A stretch of DNA of 64,000 nucleotides from Imperialibacter roseus (GCF_032999765.1 NZ_CP136051.1:2766417-2830416), one strand, 5' to 3'. Shown: positions 43,487-52,095, counted from the stretch's first letter. Translations and numbers: made by a program. Notes: generated by a model from the letters alone, not told the origin.

Positions 43487-44182
43487 ATGGCACTATTCAC
43501 ATTTTGGCGTGGCGACGTCCATGCAGCTCCGGGCACCACGAACAACCTCTCGATACAAAAAGAGTGGGACACAACCACCCTGGCTACGCTGATGAAGCTG
43601 GAGCCACAGGCAATTGCCCGAAGGTTTCAGGAGGGAAATGAAGCCTGGGTGGTGAGGCTGGAAGCTGAGCATGTTTCGTTTGGCTGGCTTGGGCGTGGCA
43701 GGGTGCGAATTGGAGAGCTTTCCAGGGAGGTTGACGTGCCCCAAGGCAATGCCTATCTGTGGAATTTCAGAACACTGGAGGCGTACCGTGGCAGGGGCTA
43801 CTACGTACAGCTGCTGCGCACGATGGTGGAGGCCGAGGCAGCCATCAGCCACCGGCTGTGGATTATTTCGGCTCCGGAGAACCAAAGCTCCTACAATGGC
43901 ATCATGAAGGCCGGGTTCCAGCCCGTTGGCGACCTGATGTTCGACCACAAAAATGAAGTGGTGCTGCAGGCCGGGTTCGTGGATGAAAGAACCCAGGCCG
44001 GTGCCGAGCTGATTCAGGTGCCCATCAACGCTACTGCGGTGCGCCCGTGCTGGCGGTGTGCCAGTAAGGCCATGAAGAAGGAGGCAGCCTGCGATTGCTA
44101 CGAAAATCAGAGGCCGTGCTGCTGCAATAATCAAGGCCTGCAGGCGAATGCGACCGGCGGACAGACAGCTAACAATTTGTAA
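43487..44182 (+). CDS. GNAT acetyltransferase with cysteine-rich tail
   Basis: 231 aa. The GNAT core spans about residues 40-165: FRTLEAYRGRGYYVQLLRTMVEAEA holds the acetyl-CoA loop (R-G-R-G-Y), followed by LWIISAPENQSSYNGIMKAGFQPVGDLMF. The last about 50 residues are unusual, with CWRCASKAMKKEAACDCYENQRPCCCNN containing eight cysteines in 28 positions, possibly a metal-binding knuckle or a fused peptide. The acceptor substrate is unknown. It starts 26 bp after the barrel gene. Confidence 0.75.
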   Translation: MALFTFWRGDVHAAPGTTNNLSIQKEWDTTTLATLMKLEPQAIARRFQEGNEAWVVRLEAEHVSFGWLGRGRVRIGELSREVDVPQGNAYLWNFRTLEAYRGRGYYVQLLRTMVEAEAAISHRLWIISAPENQSSYNGIMKAGFQPVGDLMFDHKNEVVLQAGFVDERTQAGAELIQVPINATAVRPCWRCASKAMKKEAACDCYENQRPCCCNNQGLQANATGGQTANNL

Positions 44183-44273
44183 GGGACTTTCCCTCAGCGT
44201 CCCTTCCTTACGTCAGGAGACTCTGAGGAAAAACAACATCCTCAACTAACTTTTTACATTAAATACTAACTAT

Positions 44274-44672
44274 ATGACTGGTGCAATAATTGGAATTTCC
44301 TTAGGGCTATTGATCATTTTATCAACGGCCTTTATCAAGAGCTTAGACAAGCCGACTTTCTATGGATTGATTCTGTCTGGCATTGCCTTCCTGTATGTCG
44401 GGTTTACCTGGACAGACTTAACAGCCGGTGTCACAAGCGGGCTTCAGGTGATATTCTTTGTTTTGTTTACCTACTATGGTTTGAAAACGAACCTGTACGT
44501 GCTTGGCATTGGGTATTTCCTTCACGGCCTGTGGGACATGGCTTACCCCTACTTTCTGTCGTCAAGTTTACTACCCCCGCAGTACGATGCTTTTTGCATA
44601 TCTATTGACTTTGTGATGGGATTTTACCTGGTGGCTGTTCAGTATCGATTAAGAAATAAACTAAGACTTTAA
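44274..44672 (+). CDS. DUF6010-like integral membrane protein
   Basis: 132 aa with four hydrophobic helices (IIGISLGLLIILSTAFI, FYGLILSGIAFLYVGFTW, LQVIFFVLFTYYGL, ISIDFVMGFYLVAVQY) and the segment LGIGYFLHGLWDMAYPYF. It resembles the small DUF6010 membrane proteins. It is 3 bp before a GlxA-type regulator gene, so the two are probably co-expressed. Function unknown. Confidence 0.65.
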   Translation: MTGAIIGISLGLLIILSTAFIKSLDKPTFYGLILSGIAFLYVGFTWTDLTAGVTSGLQVIFFVLFTYYGLKTNLYVLGIGYFLHGLWDMAYPYFLSSSLLPPQYDAFCISIDFVMGFYLVAVQYRLRNKLRL

Positions 44673-44675
44673 ATC

Positions 44676-45503
44676 ATGAACAAGATAGCATTCATTATTC
44701 CTCCCACTGTCGAACTACTGGATTTGGCAGGCCCTGTGCAGGTTTTCACCGAGGCTAAGTTTTATGGCTTTGCTCTGGACTTGGAGTTCTTTATTTATCA
44801 GCATGACCCGGTGTGCACTTCCGGGCTGGGGTTTGGAAAAGTGGCCCACTACTCGGAGGCCCAGCTAGCAGAAGGTGATTATGTCTTCATCCCCGGAATG
44901 GATCAAAACTACGTAATGAGCGAGTCATTCGTGGCCGAAAAGACGTTTTTCCAGTGGCTCAGTGCATGTGCGGACAGAGGGATTACCGTTTGCTCGGTGT
45001 GCAATGGGGCCTTTGCTTTGGGGCATGCGGGTTTGCTGAACGGCCTTGAATGCACCACACACTGGCGCAGAGTAGAGGCGCTACAGGCACAGTTTCCGCA
45101 GGCAAAAGTGTTGGCCGACAGGCTGTATGTGAAGCATCGCCATGTTTGCACCAGCGCCGGCATTTCTGCAGGCATCGACCTGGCCCTGTCCATTCTGGAG
45201 AACCTGGCAGGGGCCCTGTTTACCCAAAAGGTCGCCAGGGGGCTTGTTGTTTACCATCGAAAAAGTGGCGCCAACCAACAGGAAGGCTTCTATCTCCGGT
45301 TTAGAAACCATATCAACGCCAACATTCACGACCTGCAAGACTACCTGATTGACAACATGGCGGGCGACACTTCCATGGCCAAGCTGGCTGCCGTGGCGGG
45401 AATGAGCCCGGAAACCCTCAGGTATGCATTTGAGGCTGCCACTGGGGTTACCCTTGTCGACTACCTGACGCAGCTGCGGCGGGAGCTGGCTGCTGGCGCT
45501 TAA
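44676..45503 (+). CDS. GlxA-type AraC regulator, C-terminally truncated
   Basis: 275 aa. Residues about 1-185 are a DJ-1/PfpI (GATase1-like) domain with VCSVCNGAFALGHAGLLNG and CTTHWRR; the C-terminal part starts the AraC DNA-binding domain (LAAVAGMSPETLRYAFEAATGVTLVDYLTQLRREL). It stops there, about 27 residues short of its 302-aa neighbour, so the second helix-turn-helix is missing. It may be impaired in DNA binding or act as a sensor only. Located 3 bp after the DUF6010-like gene. Confidence 0.82.
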   Translation: MNKIAFIIPPTVELLDLAGPVQVFTEAKFYGFALDLEFFIYQHDPVCTSGLGFGKVAHYSEAQLAEGDYVFIPGMDQNYVMSESFVAEKTFFQWLSACADRGITVCSVCNGAFALGHAGLLNGLECTTHWRRVEALQAQFPQAKVLADRLYVKHRHVCTSAGISAGIDLALSILENLAGALFTQKVARGLVVYHRKSGANQQEGFYLRFRNHINANIHDLQDYLIDNMAGDTSMAKLAAVAGMSPETLRYAFEAATGVTLVDYLTQLRRELAAGA

Positions 45504-45605
45504 AAGCCGGGCTCGCAAAATATTACTTCTGGTGAATCATCAACGACTCGCCGTTATCGCTAACTTGTATTGGCCTGAATATATCCCTTCAGGTGACCGG
45601 GTAGC

Positions 45606-46514
45606 ATGAATATAGCATTTATTGTTCCTCCCAACGTGGAGCTACTGGACCTGGCGGGCCCAGTGCAGGTTTTCACAGAGGCCAAATTCATTGGCTATGA
45701 CATTGGCATCGACTTCTATTCTTACACAACTGCTGTAACCAGCACGGCTGGGCTTGAGTTTGGCAAAATTAAGCACTTCAAAGAGGCCAGGCTGCTGCCA
45801 GGCGATTTTGTTATCATTCCAGGAATGAAGTTCGAATACATTGAGAGCGAGGAATTTAGGGCAGAAAAAGAATTTTTCCAGTGGTTATCCGATTGCGCTG
45901 ACAGACTGGTCAATGTCTGCTCCGTTTGCGACGCCGCCTTTGTTCTAGGAGAGGCGGGGTTACTCGACGGGCGGGAATGCACCACACACTGGAGACGAAT
46001 GGAGGCATTGCAAGTCCGATTTCCCAGGGCCAGGGTCATTTCCGATATTCTGTTTGTAAAAAGTGGCAATGTGTATACCAGTGCAGGGATCAGTGCTGGC
46101 ATCGACCTGGCGCTAAGCATTTTGGAAGACTTAAAAGGCCCCCACTTTGTGCACCAGGTAGCCCGTGGGCTGGTGGTGTACCACAGGCGAAGTGAAAACC
46201 AAAGCCAACATAGTGTTTACCTCGATTTCAGAAATCACATCAACCCAAAAATCCATGCCGTTCAGGATTATCTCGTAGATCACATTTCCGGAGAAAACGC
46301 CATAGAAACGCTCGCCTCTATGGTGGCCATGAGCCCGAGAAACCTCACCCGGGTATTTAAGGAAGCCACCGGCACGACTATCGTCGAGTACCTCACCAAG
46401 CTGAGAAGAGAAAATGCGCAGACCCTGCTACACAATCCCGACTACACGGTCGACTACATAGCCGCTCAGTGCGGATTTAAGTCGGCCAGGCAGCTGCAGA
46501 GGATTTTGAAATAG
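45606..46514 (+). CDS. GlxA-type AraC transcriptional regulator (DJ-1/PfpI plus HTH)
   Basis: 302 aa. Highly similar to the preceding gene throughout (FIVPPNVELLDLAGPVQVFTEAKFIGYDIGIDFYSY; VCSVCDAAFVLGEAGLLDGRECTTHWRRMEAL) but with a complete AraC domain, including the second HTH DYTVDYIAAQCGFKSARQLQRILK. Clearly a tandem duplication. The DJ-1/PfpI domain presumably senses a small molecule. The lack of a long gap and the same strand suggest joint regulation of the DUF6010-like gene or the flanking cargo. Confidence 0.9.
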   Translation: MNIAFIVPPNVELLDLAGPVQVFTEAKFIGYDIGIDFYSYTTAVTSTAGLEFGKIKHFKEARLLPGDFVIIPGMKFEYIESEEFRAEKEFFQWLSDCADRLVNVCSVCDAAFVLGEAGLLDGRECTTHWRRMEALQVRFPRARVISDILFVKSGNVYTSAGISAGIDLALSILEDLKGPHFVHQVARGLVVYHRRSENQSQHSVYLDFRNHINPKIHAVQDYLVDHISGENAIETLASMVAMSPRNLTRVFKEATGTTIVEYLTKLRRENAQTLLHNPDYTVDYIAAQCGFKSARQLQRILK

Positions 46515-46616
46515 CGGCCTAAGGCAGTCCTGGCAAGGCCCCGAAGTCCGGGGCGTATCAATACTAGATAAGCGGGTGCCGGTAAACGCTGAGCAGGAAG
46601 CCCTGGTATCTTCGAT

Positions 46617-46713
46617 GCGCAACAAACGGGTTTGCTAAGGGCTTAAGGGAAAAGGAGCGAAATAAGGTGAATGGCTCCTGTATGTATGAATATACGAAAA
46701 TCAGGCCAGTTTG
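46617..46713 (+). repeat. Direct repeat of about 100 bp, right copy
   Basis: Partner of 41631-41730. The minisatellite that precedes the left copy is not present here, apart from one GCTAAGGGCTTA unit. Confidence 0.8.
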
Positions 46714-46791
46714 GTGGTTGAAAGGATACTCAATATGGCACAAGTGTAAAACTCAGCGTCTCTTGCATTAGGCACTTAGGGTAAATAGAGC

Positions 46792-46880
46792 CTACAAAAG
46801 TTTCGGCTGGTACGACACCGCCGATGGGTCAGCAGCCTGATATGATACTCGCAGGAAGGTGGGGCTGCAAACTTTTGTAG
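46792..46880. repeat. Hairpin element, copy 1 (89 nt)
   Basis: CTACAAAAGTTT at the left pairs with AAACTTTTGTAG at the right, with an internal GCAGCC/GGCTGC stem. A second copy at 51817-51906 has the same ends and a conserved internal GCAGCCTG...TCGCAGGAAGG. The two copies bracket the three-lipoprotein cluster. Confidence 0.75.
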
Positions 46881-46956
46881 TATGAGGTCGTCCGTCCAAC
46901 CACAAATAATCGCTTTGAAGCCACGTCTGCTGAAGACTCAGCGTTCCTGGCAGCAC

Positions 46957-48321
46957 CTACTCTTTGATACAGCGAACGTTAAGGCCAACCCTGTATGTAT
47001 AATCGCCCCAGGGGAAGAAATTAGCGGTAATGCCGGATGAATAAGGTCCGGTATAGTAAGTGTCCGGCGCTACCCACCAATACGTGAGCTCTCCTACGTA
47101 GCTAAAAACTGACGATCTTGCACCAGCGGCAACAGCCGAGAATCCGTACGCATTTGTTCCGTTGTTATCGTTGGCCCAGCTATAGGTTGCTTTCAGCGCT
47201 TCTCCCACCGGGCCAAGGTAACCATCGCTGACGACAAAACTCTCCAAATCTTCCCAATCCTGCATGGTTGGCATGTGCCACCCGGCCGGGCAAAGCTCTT
47301 TGTGGTCAATCACATAATAGTTATAGTAAGCTCCATACGGCCTTTCGTAAGTCAATTGATCATTGTATAGCCAGCTATAGGCCGGCGTATTATTGGACCA
47401 CCAGGTAACATCGTCCTGCACTTCTGGTATGGGCTCACCGTCGGGATAAGCAACTGCCCGCAGGTTTTCGCTCATCCAAACTTGGTCACCTATTTGCACA
47501 GTTCCATATATTTCGCCGTCCCGCTCATCAGTCCATTCATCTCCCGGCGACCAATTTGCATTTGGGTTGCCTGTTGCGTCTCCTAAATCGATGTCAACTG
47601 TATCAAAACCCTCATCCACAGTGATATTGAACACCACCTTTCCGTCTTCCAGCGTGGCATCCACATTGATATTGTATAGGGTTTTAGGCTGAGGATCAGC
47701 AATGGACGCTGTGAACGTGCGTTCGATGGTGGTGCCGTCCAGCTTGGTGTAGCTCAGGTTTACTTCTACGGCGAGTGGAGAGGTTAAAAAATAGCCTTCT
47801 CTCGTTTCGCCCTGGTCGTAGAAAAGACTGGCTCCGCTGCTTACCACTGTTACTGTGCCGGTGTAGCTATGGAAGGTGTTGACCACACTGGTGGAGTAGT
47901 TAATGGCCACTTTGGTATTGGCCAGCTCGGCTTCAATGTCGATGGACTTGAGTTCTTCCTTGTCGATGGTGAAGTTGTCGGATCGCCCAAAGTAGTACGG
48001 GTTTTCGAAGGCGGCATCCACCAGGTTGTTGCTGTGAGCTTCCACGTAGTATTCGCCGGTAGGCAGCGATACTTCCGCCGGTGCTGTAGAAAATGGATCA
48101 AAGACCATTACTTCCGTGCCATTGGCAGCAAAGATCGTGACCCGGAAGTCGTCGGTGTTGACGGCCAGGGTCCGGCCATTGGCTGGTTCGGAGGTGATGG
48201 TGAGGGAGAGGTTGAGGGACAGGTAGCCGTAGTCGAGAGGCTCGGGTGTTTCGCTTTGTTGGCTACATCCCATCACTAAAAACAGGCCTAAAGCGGCAAA
48301 AATGGTCGTTAATTTCATCAT
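46957..48321 (-). CDS. DUF4493/FISUMP lipoprotein 1
   Basis: 454 aa. A lipoprotein signal peptide (FAALGLFLVMGC) is followed by a module of about 220 residues that looks like DUF4493 (YGYLSLNLSLTITSEPANGRT...FRVTIFAANGTEVMVFDPFSTAPAEVSLPTGEYYVEAHS...). After WSPGDEWTDERDGEIYGTVQIGDQVWMSENLR comes a Fibrobacter-type paralogous (FISUMP) domain with CPAGWHMPTMQDWEDLE and the C-terminal LNVRCIKE. The first half is almost identical to that of the two following proteins, while the second half differs. Probably an exposed surface protein. Confidence 0.85.
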   Translation of the reverse strand: MMKLTTIFAALGLFLVMGCSQQSETPEPLDYGYLSLNLSLTITSEPANGRTLAVNTDDFRVTIFAANGTEVMVFDPFSTAPAEVSLPTGEYYVEAHSNNLVDAAFENPYYFGRSDNFTIDKEELKSIDIEAELANTKVAINYSTSVVNTFHSYTGTVTVVSSGASLFYDQGETREGYFLTSPLAVEVNLSYTKLDGTTIERTFTASIADPQPKTLYNINVDATLEDGKVVFNITVDEGFDTVDIDLGDATGNPNANWSPGDEWTDERDGEIYGTVQIGDQVWMSENLRAVAYPDGEPIPEVQDDVTWWSNNTPAYSWLYNDQLTYERPYGAYYNYYVIDHKELCPAGWHMPTMQDWEDLESFVVSDGYLGPVGEALKATYSWANDNNGTNAYGFSAVAAGARSSVFSYVGELTYWWVAPDTYYTGPYSSGITANFFPWGDYTYRVGLNVRCIKE

Positions 48322-48331
48322 TCAGTAAGCA

Positions 48332-49678
48332 TTAATCTTTTATACATCTAACTGGGAGGGCGTAGCTGTAGGGGGTTGCGTAGCCTACGCTTACAGCGGA
48401 GTTGGCGTAGAAAACACCAATTTGATAGCCCCCAGAACCAACTATTTCCTCAGAAGAAAATGTATGTCCCCATTGTCCAAATCCATGAAATGTTCCTGTG
48501 TTTGATTGGTACCAACCTGAGCCTCTAAAAGAGAGACCACTTGCATTGGTGGCATTAGCATTCGGGCTATTCCAATGGTCGGTTCCTGTTTCCCTCAATG
48601 CAGATCCAGCTACTGCCGCACCGCCATACTCATCGAAGAGTTGTGTCAATTCAGCATTACTTGGTATATGCCATCCAGCAGGACATATGCCTTGAACTCC
48701 ACTAGGGACACTGCTACCTGGCGATTCTCCGTTCATAACTGTTGCCCACAAATATAGGCGACCATAGTCCGCCTCATTTTCAATATTGTTATTCATAACC
48801 CACGAAGGCTCCGCCTCGTACCTAAGGTTCTCAGCTAACCAAACCTGGCTTCCAGCCTGGGCAGTTCTATAAACCTCGCCATCCCGGGTATCAATCCAAT
48901 CTGCACCAGGACTCCAGTTTTCGTTGGGCTCAACACTCCCGTCCCCCAATTCAACATCCACTGTATCAAAACCTTCATCTACAATGATATTAAACACCAC
49001 TTTACCATCTTCCAGCGTTGCGTCTACATTGATATTGTACAGGGTCTTGGGCTGCGGATCGGCAATGGACGCTGTGAACGTCCGGTCGATGGTGGTGCCG
49101 TCCAGCTTGGTGTAGCTCAGGTTTACTTCTACGGCGAGTGGAAAGGTTAAAAAATAGCCTTCTCTCGTTTCGCCCTGGCCGTAGAAAAGACTGGCTCCGC
49201 TGCTTACCACTGTTACTGTGCCTGTGTAGCTGTGGAAGGTGTTGACTACATTGGCGGAGTAGTTGATGGCGACTTTGGTATTGGCCAGCTCGGCTTCTAT
49301 GTCGATAGATTTCAGCTCTTCTTTGTCGATGGTGAAGTTGTCAGACCGTCCGAAATAGTAAGGATTCTCAAAAGCTGCATCGACGAGGTTGTTGCTGTGG
49401 GCTTCCACGTAGTATTCGCCGGTGGGTAGCTGCACTTCCGCTGGTGCTGTTGAAAAGGGATCAAACACCATCACTTCGGTGCCATCGGCAGCAAAGATGG
49501 TGACCCGGAAATCGTCGGTATTCACCGCCAGGGTTCGGCCATTGGCAGGTTCGGAGGTGATGGTGAGTGAGAGGTTCAGGGACAGATAGCCGTAGTCTTT
49601 TGCTTCGGGTACTTCATCTCTGTGGCAAGCACTCAGTAAAATAAAAGCAAGAGGTAGTATGTAAAGGAGTCTTTTCAT
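48332..49678 (-). CDS. DUF4493/FISUMP lipoprotein 2
   Basis: 448 aa. The signal peptide ends at a lipobox (LLSAC). The DUF4493-like module is nearly identical to those of the neighbours, then a FISUMP-type domain of different sequence follows: YRTAQAGSQVWLAENLRYEAEPSW, GICPAGWHIPSNAELTQLFDEYGG, ASGLSFRGSGWYQS, LPVRCIKD. Spacings of 10 bp and 25 bp to the flanking paralogues suggest a single transcript. Function unknown; likely surface display. Confidence 0.85.
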   Translation of the reverse strand: MKRLLYILPLAFILLSACHRDEVPEAKDYGYLSLNLSLTITSEPANGRTLAVNTDDFRVTIFAADGTEVMVFDPFSTAPAEVQLPTGEYYVEAHSNNLVDAAFENPYYFGRSDNFTIDKEELKSIDIEAELANTKVAINYSANVVNTFHSYTGTVTVVSSGASLFYGQGETREGYFLTFPLAVEVNLSYTKLDGTTIDRTFTASIADPQPKTLYNINVDATLEDGKVVFNIIVDEGFDTVDVELGDGSVEPNENWSPGADWIDTRDGEVYRTAQAGSQVWLAENLRYEAEPSWVMNNNIENEADYGRLYLWATVMNGESPGSSVPSGVQGICPAGWHIPSNAELTQLFDEYGGAAVAGSALRETGTDHWNSPNANATNASGLSFRGSGWYQSNTGTFHGFGQWGHTFSSEEIVGSGGYQIGVFYANSAVSVGYATPYSYALPVRCIKD

Positions 49679-49703
49679 CAGTTCGCTGTTTTTGTATTAA
49701 AAA

Positions 49704-51644
49704 CTAGGGTTGGTAGATTCCATCTTGGTCAACTTTGAGTAGCCAAACATCTGAATTTCCATGGCCACCGGGCACTGACACAGTTCCGCTCAGGTTGAAC
49801 GCCGACCCACTCAAAATGTATCCGCCATCGTGGCTTTTGGCAAAGCCAGTTGAAAAGCCACGTCCGTAGGTATGGTTCCACAGCAGTTGGCCACTCGGAC
49901 TTATTTTCACCAACCAGTATTGCGCTCCAATATAAGGCTGCACATTTGTCAAATCACCGTCGTTTGAACCAGCGTCCCCAGTGATAACTATATTGTTGTC
50001 GTAAGAAATATCAATATCATATCCAGTTTCCTGATCGGAACCACCAATCGATTTTTGCCACTCCAGAGATCCGTCGACCGCAAGCTTAATAACCCAAAGG
50101 TCATTTCCTCCATGGTATCCGGTTACGTCCCCATCGGCAGACGAAGTCCAGCCAGTGACAACATATCCGTCTCCCACGTCTATCAAAGCTTTTGCTTCAT
50201 CCGAACCGGAGCCTCCATACTGTCGCTGCCACACCTCGTCGCCTGCCAGGTCGACTTTTGCTATGTAGAAGTCTCTGTTCCCATTTACGTCTATAAATCC
50301 ACAGGCCAGATACCCGTCGTTAACCGCCACGATGTCGTTAGCTGTTGCCACTGCAGAATTACCACCAAAGGTATTCTCCCACTCCATGTTGCCAAGAGCA
50401 TCTATTTTGAATATCCACATATCGGTTACCTGATTAGAATTCCCTGTTACCGCAAATCCTCCATCGCTGGTAGCAACTGCCGCATACGCCATTTCGTAAT
50501 ACTGTGAACCATATGACTTCTCCCAGGCAATTGACCCGTCAACATTTAACATGACCAGCCATGCATCCATACTACCGAAGCTTTGGGAGACGTCGCCATC
50601 TGATGATTGGGTACTGCCAACAACAAGATAGCCATTTTCACCTTCCACCAATCCTCCGATGAAATCGATGTTTGATCCCCCAAGCACTTTTGACCACAAG
50701 AGTACGCCGTCGGCATCCACTTTGAACACCCAGATATCTGCTACCCCTCTGAACTCAGGTACATCGAAGTCTGCCATTGAAGTTTGAACAGCAACCAGGT
50801 ACCCCCCGTCTCTGGTTGCGATAATACCACCATCGGGATTGTCATAAGAAGAGCTTCCATAATTCCTTGACCAGGGAGAAAAGCTGCTTACTTCGGCTCC
50901 CCCTAACTCAATATCCACCGTATCAAAACCCTCATCCACGGTGATATTGAACACCACTTTGCCGTCTTCCAGCGTGGCGTCCACATTGATATTGTACAGC
51001 GTTTTAGGCTGTGGATCGGTAATCGAAGCTGTGTATGTTCTGTCGATGGTGGTGCCGTCCAGTTTGGTATAGCTCAGGTTTACTTCTATTTGGAGCGGTG
51101 AAGTTAAAAAATAGCCTTCTCTCGTTTCGCCCTGGACATAGAAAAGGCTGGCTCCGCTGCTTACCACTGTTACTGTGCCGGTGTAGCTGTGGAAGGTGTT
51201 GACTACATTCGCCGAATAGTTGATGGCGACTTTGGTATTGGCCAGCTCGGCTTCTATATCGATAGATTTCAGCTCTTCTTTGTCGATGGTAAAATTGTCG
51301 GATCGCCCGAAGTAGTAGGGGTTTTCGAAGGCGGCGTCCACCAGGTTGTTGCTGTGGGCTTCTACGTAGTATTCGCCGGTGGGTAGCTGCACTTCGGCTG
51401 GTGCTGTTGAAAAGGGATCAAACATCATCACTTCCGTGCCGTCAGCAGCAAAAATGGTCACCCGGAAGTCGTCGGTGTTGACTGCCAGGGTCCGCCCATT
51501 GGCTGGTTCGGAGGCGATAGTGAGTGACAGATTAAGCGATAAGTAGCCGTAGTCGAGTGGCTCGGGTGTTTCGCTTTGCTGCTGGCAGGCAACTGTTAAA
51601 GTTAAAAAAAGGAAATTTAGAAAGACGAGTTTTAAGACTTTCAT
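49704..51644 (-). CDS. DUF4493 lipoprotein 3 with beta-propeller-like C-terminus
   Basis: 646 aa, first of the three-gene cluster in transcription order. A signal peptide with lipobox (LTVAC) precedes the shared DUF4493-like module; the C-terminal about 400 residues contain at least six repeats of the form DGGYLVAVQTSMAD..., DAWLVMLNVDGSIAWEKSYG, DMWIFKIDALGNMEWENTFGG, DFYIAKVDLAGDEVWQRQYGG, typical of a PQQ/SBBP-like beta-propeller. Thus the same N-terminal module is joined to a completely different C-terminal domain. Confidence 0.85.
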   Translation of the reverse strand: MKVLKLVFLNFLFLTLTVACQQQSETPEPLDYGYLSLNLSLTIASEPANGRTLAVNTDDFRVTIFAADGTEVMMFDPFSTAPAEVQLPTGEYYVEAHSNNLVDAAFENPYYFGRSDNFTIDKEELKSIDIEAELANTKVAINYSANVVNTFHSYTGTVTVVSSGASLFYVQGETREGYFLTSPLQIEVNLSYTKLDGTTIDRTYTASITDPQPKTLYNINVDATLEDGKVVFNITVDEGFDTVDIELGGAEVSSFSPWSRNYGSSSYDNPDGGIIATRDGGYLVAVQTSMADFDVPEFRGVADIWVFKVDADGVLLWSKVLGGSNIDFIGGLVEGENGYLVVGSTQSSDGDVSQSFGSMDAWLVMLNVDGSIAWEKSYGSQYYEMAYAAVATSDGGFAVTGNSNQVTDMWIFKIDALGNMEWENTFGGNSAVATANDIVAVNDGYLACGFIDVNGNRDFYIAKVDLAGDEVWQRQYGGSGSDEAKALIDVGDGYVVTGWTSSADGDVTGYHGGNDLWVIKLAVDGSLEWQKSIGGSDQETGYDIDISYDNNIVITGDAGSNDGDLTNVQPYIGAQYWLVKISPSGQLLWNHTYGRGFSTGFAKSHDGGYILSGSAFNLSGTVSVPGGHGNSDVWLLKVDQDGIYQP

Positions 51645-51816
51645 AGCATTATTGAATTAGTCTAAAAGTCTCTAAGAAAGAAAAAAAAACGATGATTAGT
51701 GGACCGCTTTTGTCAGTGAATAGTAATTGTTCACGAAGCAGTTAAAAAAATTTGTAAATGCCACGCTTGTATCGGGATGCATGCTGAATGAAGACATGTT
51801 TCTTCAGCCAAAGAGA

Positions 51817-51906
51817 CTACAAAAGTTTCGGCAGATAATGGCTGGCCCTATGAGGCGGCAGCCTGGTATCGAATTCGCAGGAAGGCGGGGCTACAACCTT
51901 TTGTAG
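51817..51906. repeat. Hairpin element, copy 2 (90 nt)
   Basis: CTACAAAAGTTT...CTTTTGTAG with complementarity extending outward (GACTACAAAAG with CTTTTGTAGTC, 51815-51908). The interior shares GCAGCCTG and TCGCAGGAAGG with copy 1. The flank GGCTCTACTTTACCC (51929 onward) resembles the reverse complement of the left flank of copy 1, as expected if the elements are in opposite orientation. Confidence 0.75.
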
Positions 51907-51951
51907 TCTGCGACGGGCTGGCCAGTCGGCTCTACTTTACCCAAACTGCCC

Positions 51952-52040
51952 CTACTCCACCCTTAGCCCATTCACAGGGTTGAACTTGCGCAGGCGGCCA
52001 CATGAATGGTCACGGCGAAGAAGAGTACGCCAATGAGCAC
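51952..52040 (-). pseudogene. C-terminal relic of an FtsX-type permease gene
   Basis: On the minus strand one frame reads VLIGVLFFAVTIHVAACAS and, after a frame change, RKFNPVNGLRVE followed by a stop. NPVxxLRxE is the usual C-terminus of FtsX/MacB permeases (compare ASPVESLRYE in the intact permease of this window). Only about 30 residues remain. Confidence 0.5.
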
Positions 52041-52041
52041 A

Positions 52042-52079
52042 AAAAAAGACCAACTCCTCAGAATTGGCCTTTTTGCTTT
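52042..52079 (-). terminator. Terminator of the YceI gene
   Basis: On the minus strand AAGGCCAA pairs with TTGGTCTT (one G-U pair) and is followed by a T run, 17 bp after the stop. Confidence 0.75.
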
Positions 52080-52095
52080 TGCAGCAATGCTTTAC

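Larger units (their letters stand above)
46515..46956. other. Intergenic region with two repeat elements
   Basis: 442 bp. It holds a short GC hairpin (46542-46558), the right copy of the 100-bp direct repeat (46617-46713), and the 89-nt hairpin element (46792-46880). No gene is supported. Confidence 0.6.
51645..52095. other. Intergenic region with hairpin element and permease relic
   Basis: 451 bp. It contains hairpin copy 2 (51817-51906), a frameshifted FtsX-permease tail (51952-52040) and the YceI terminator (52042-52079). No intact gene. Confidence 0.6.
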
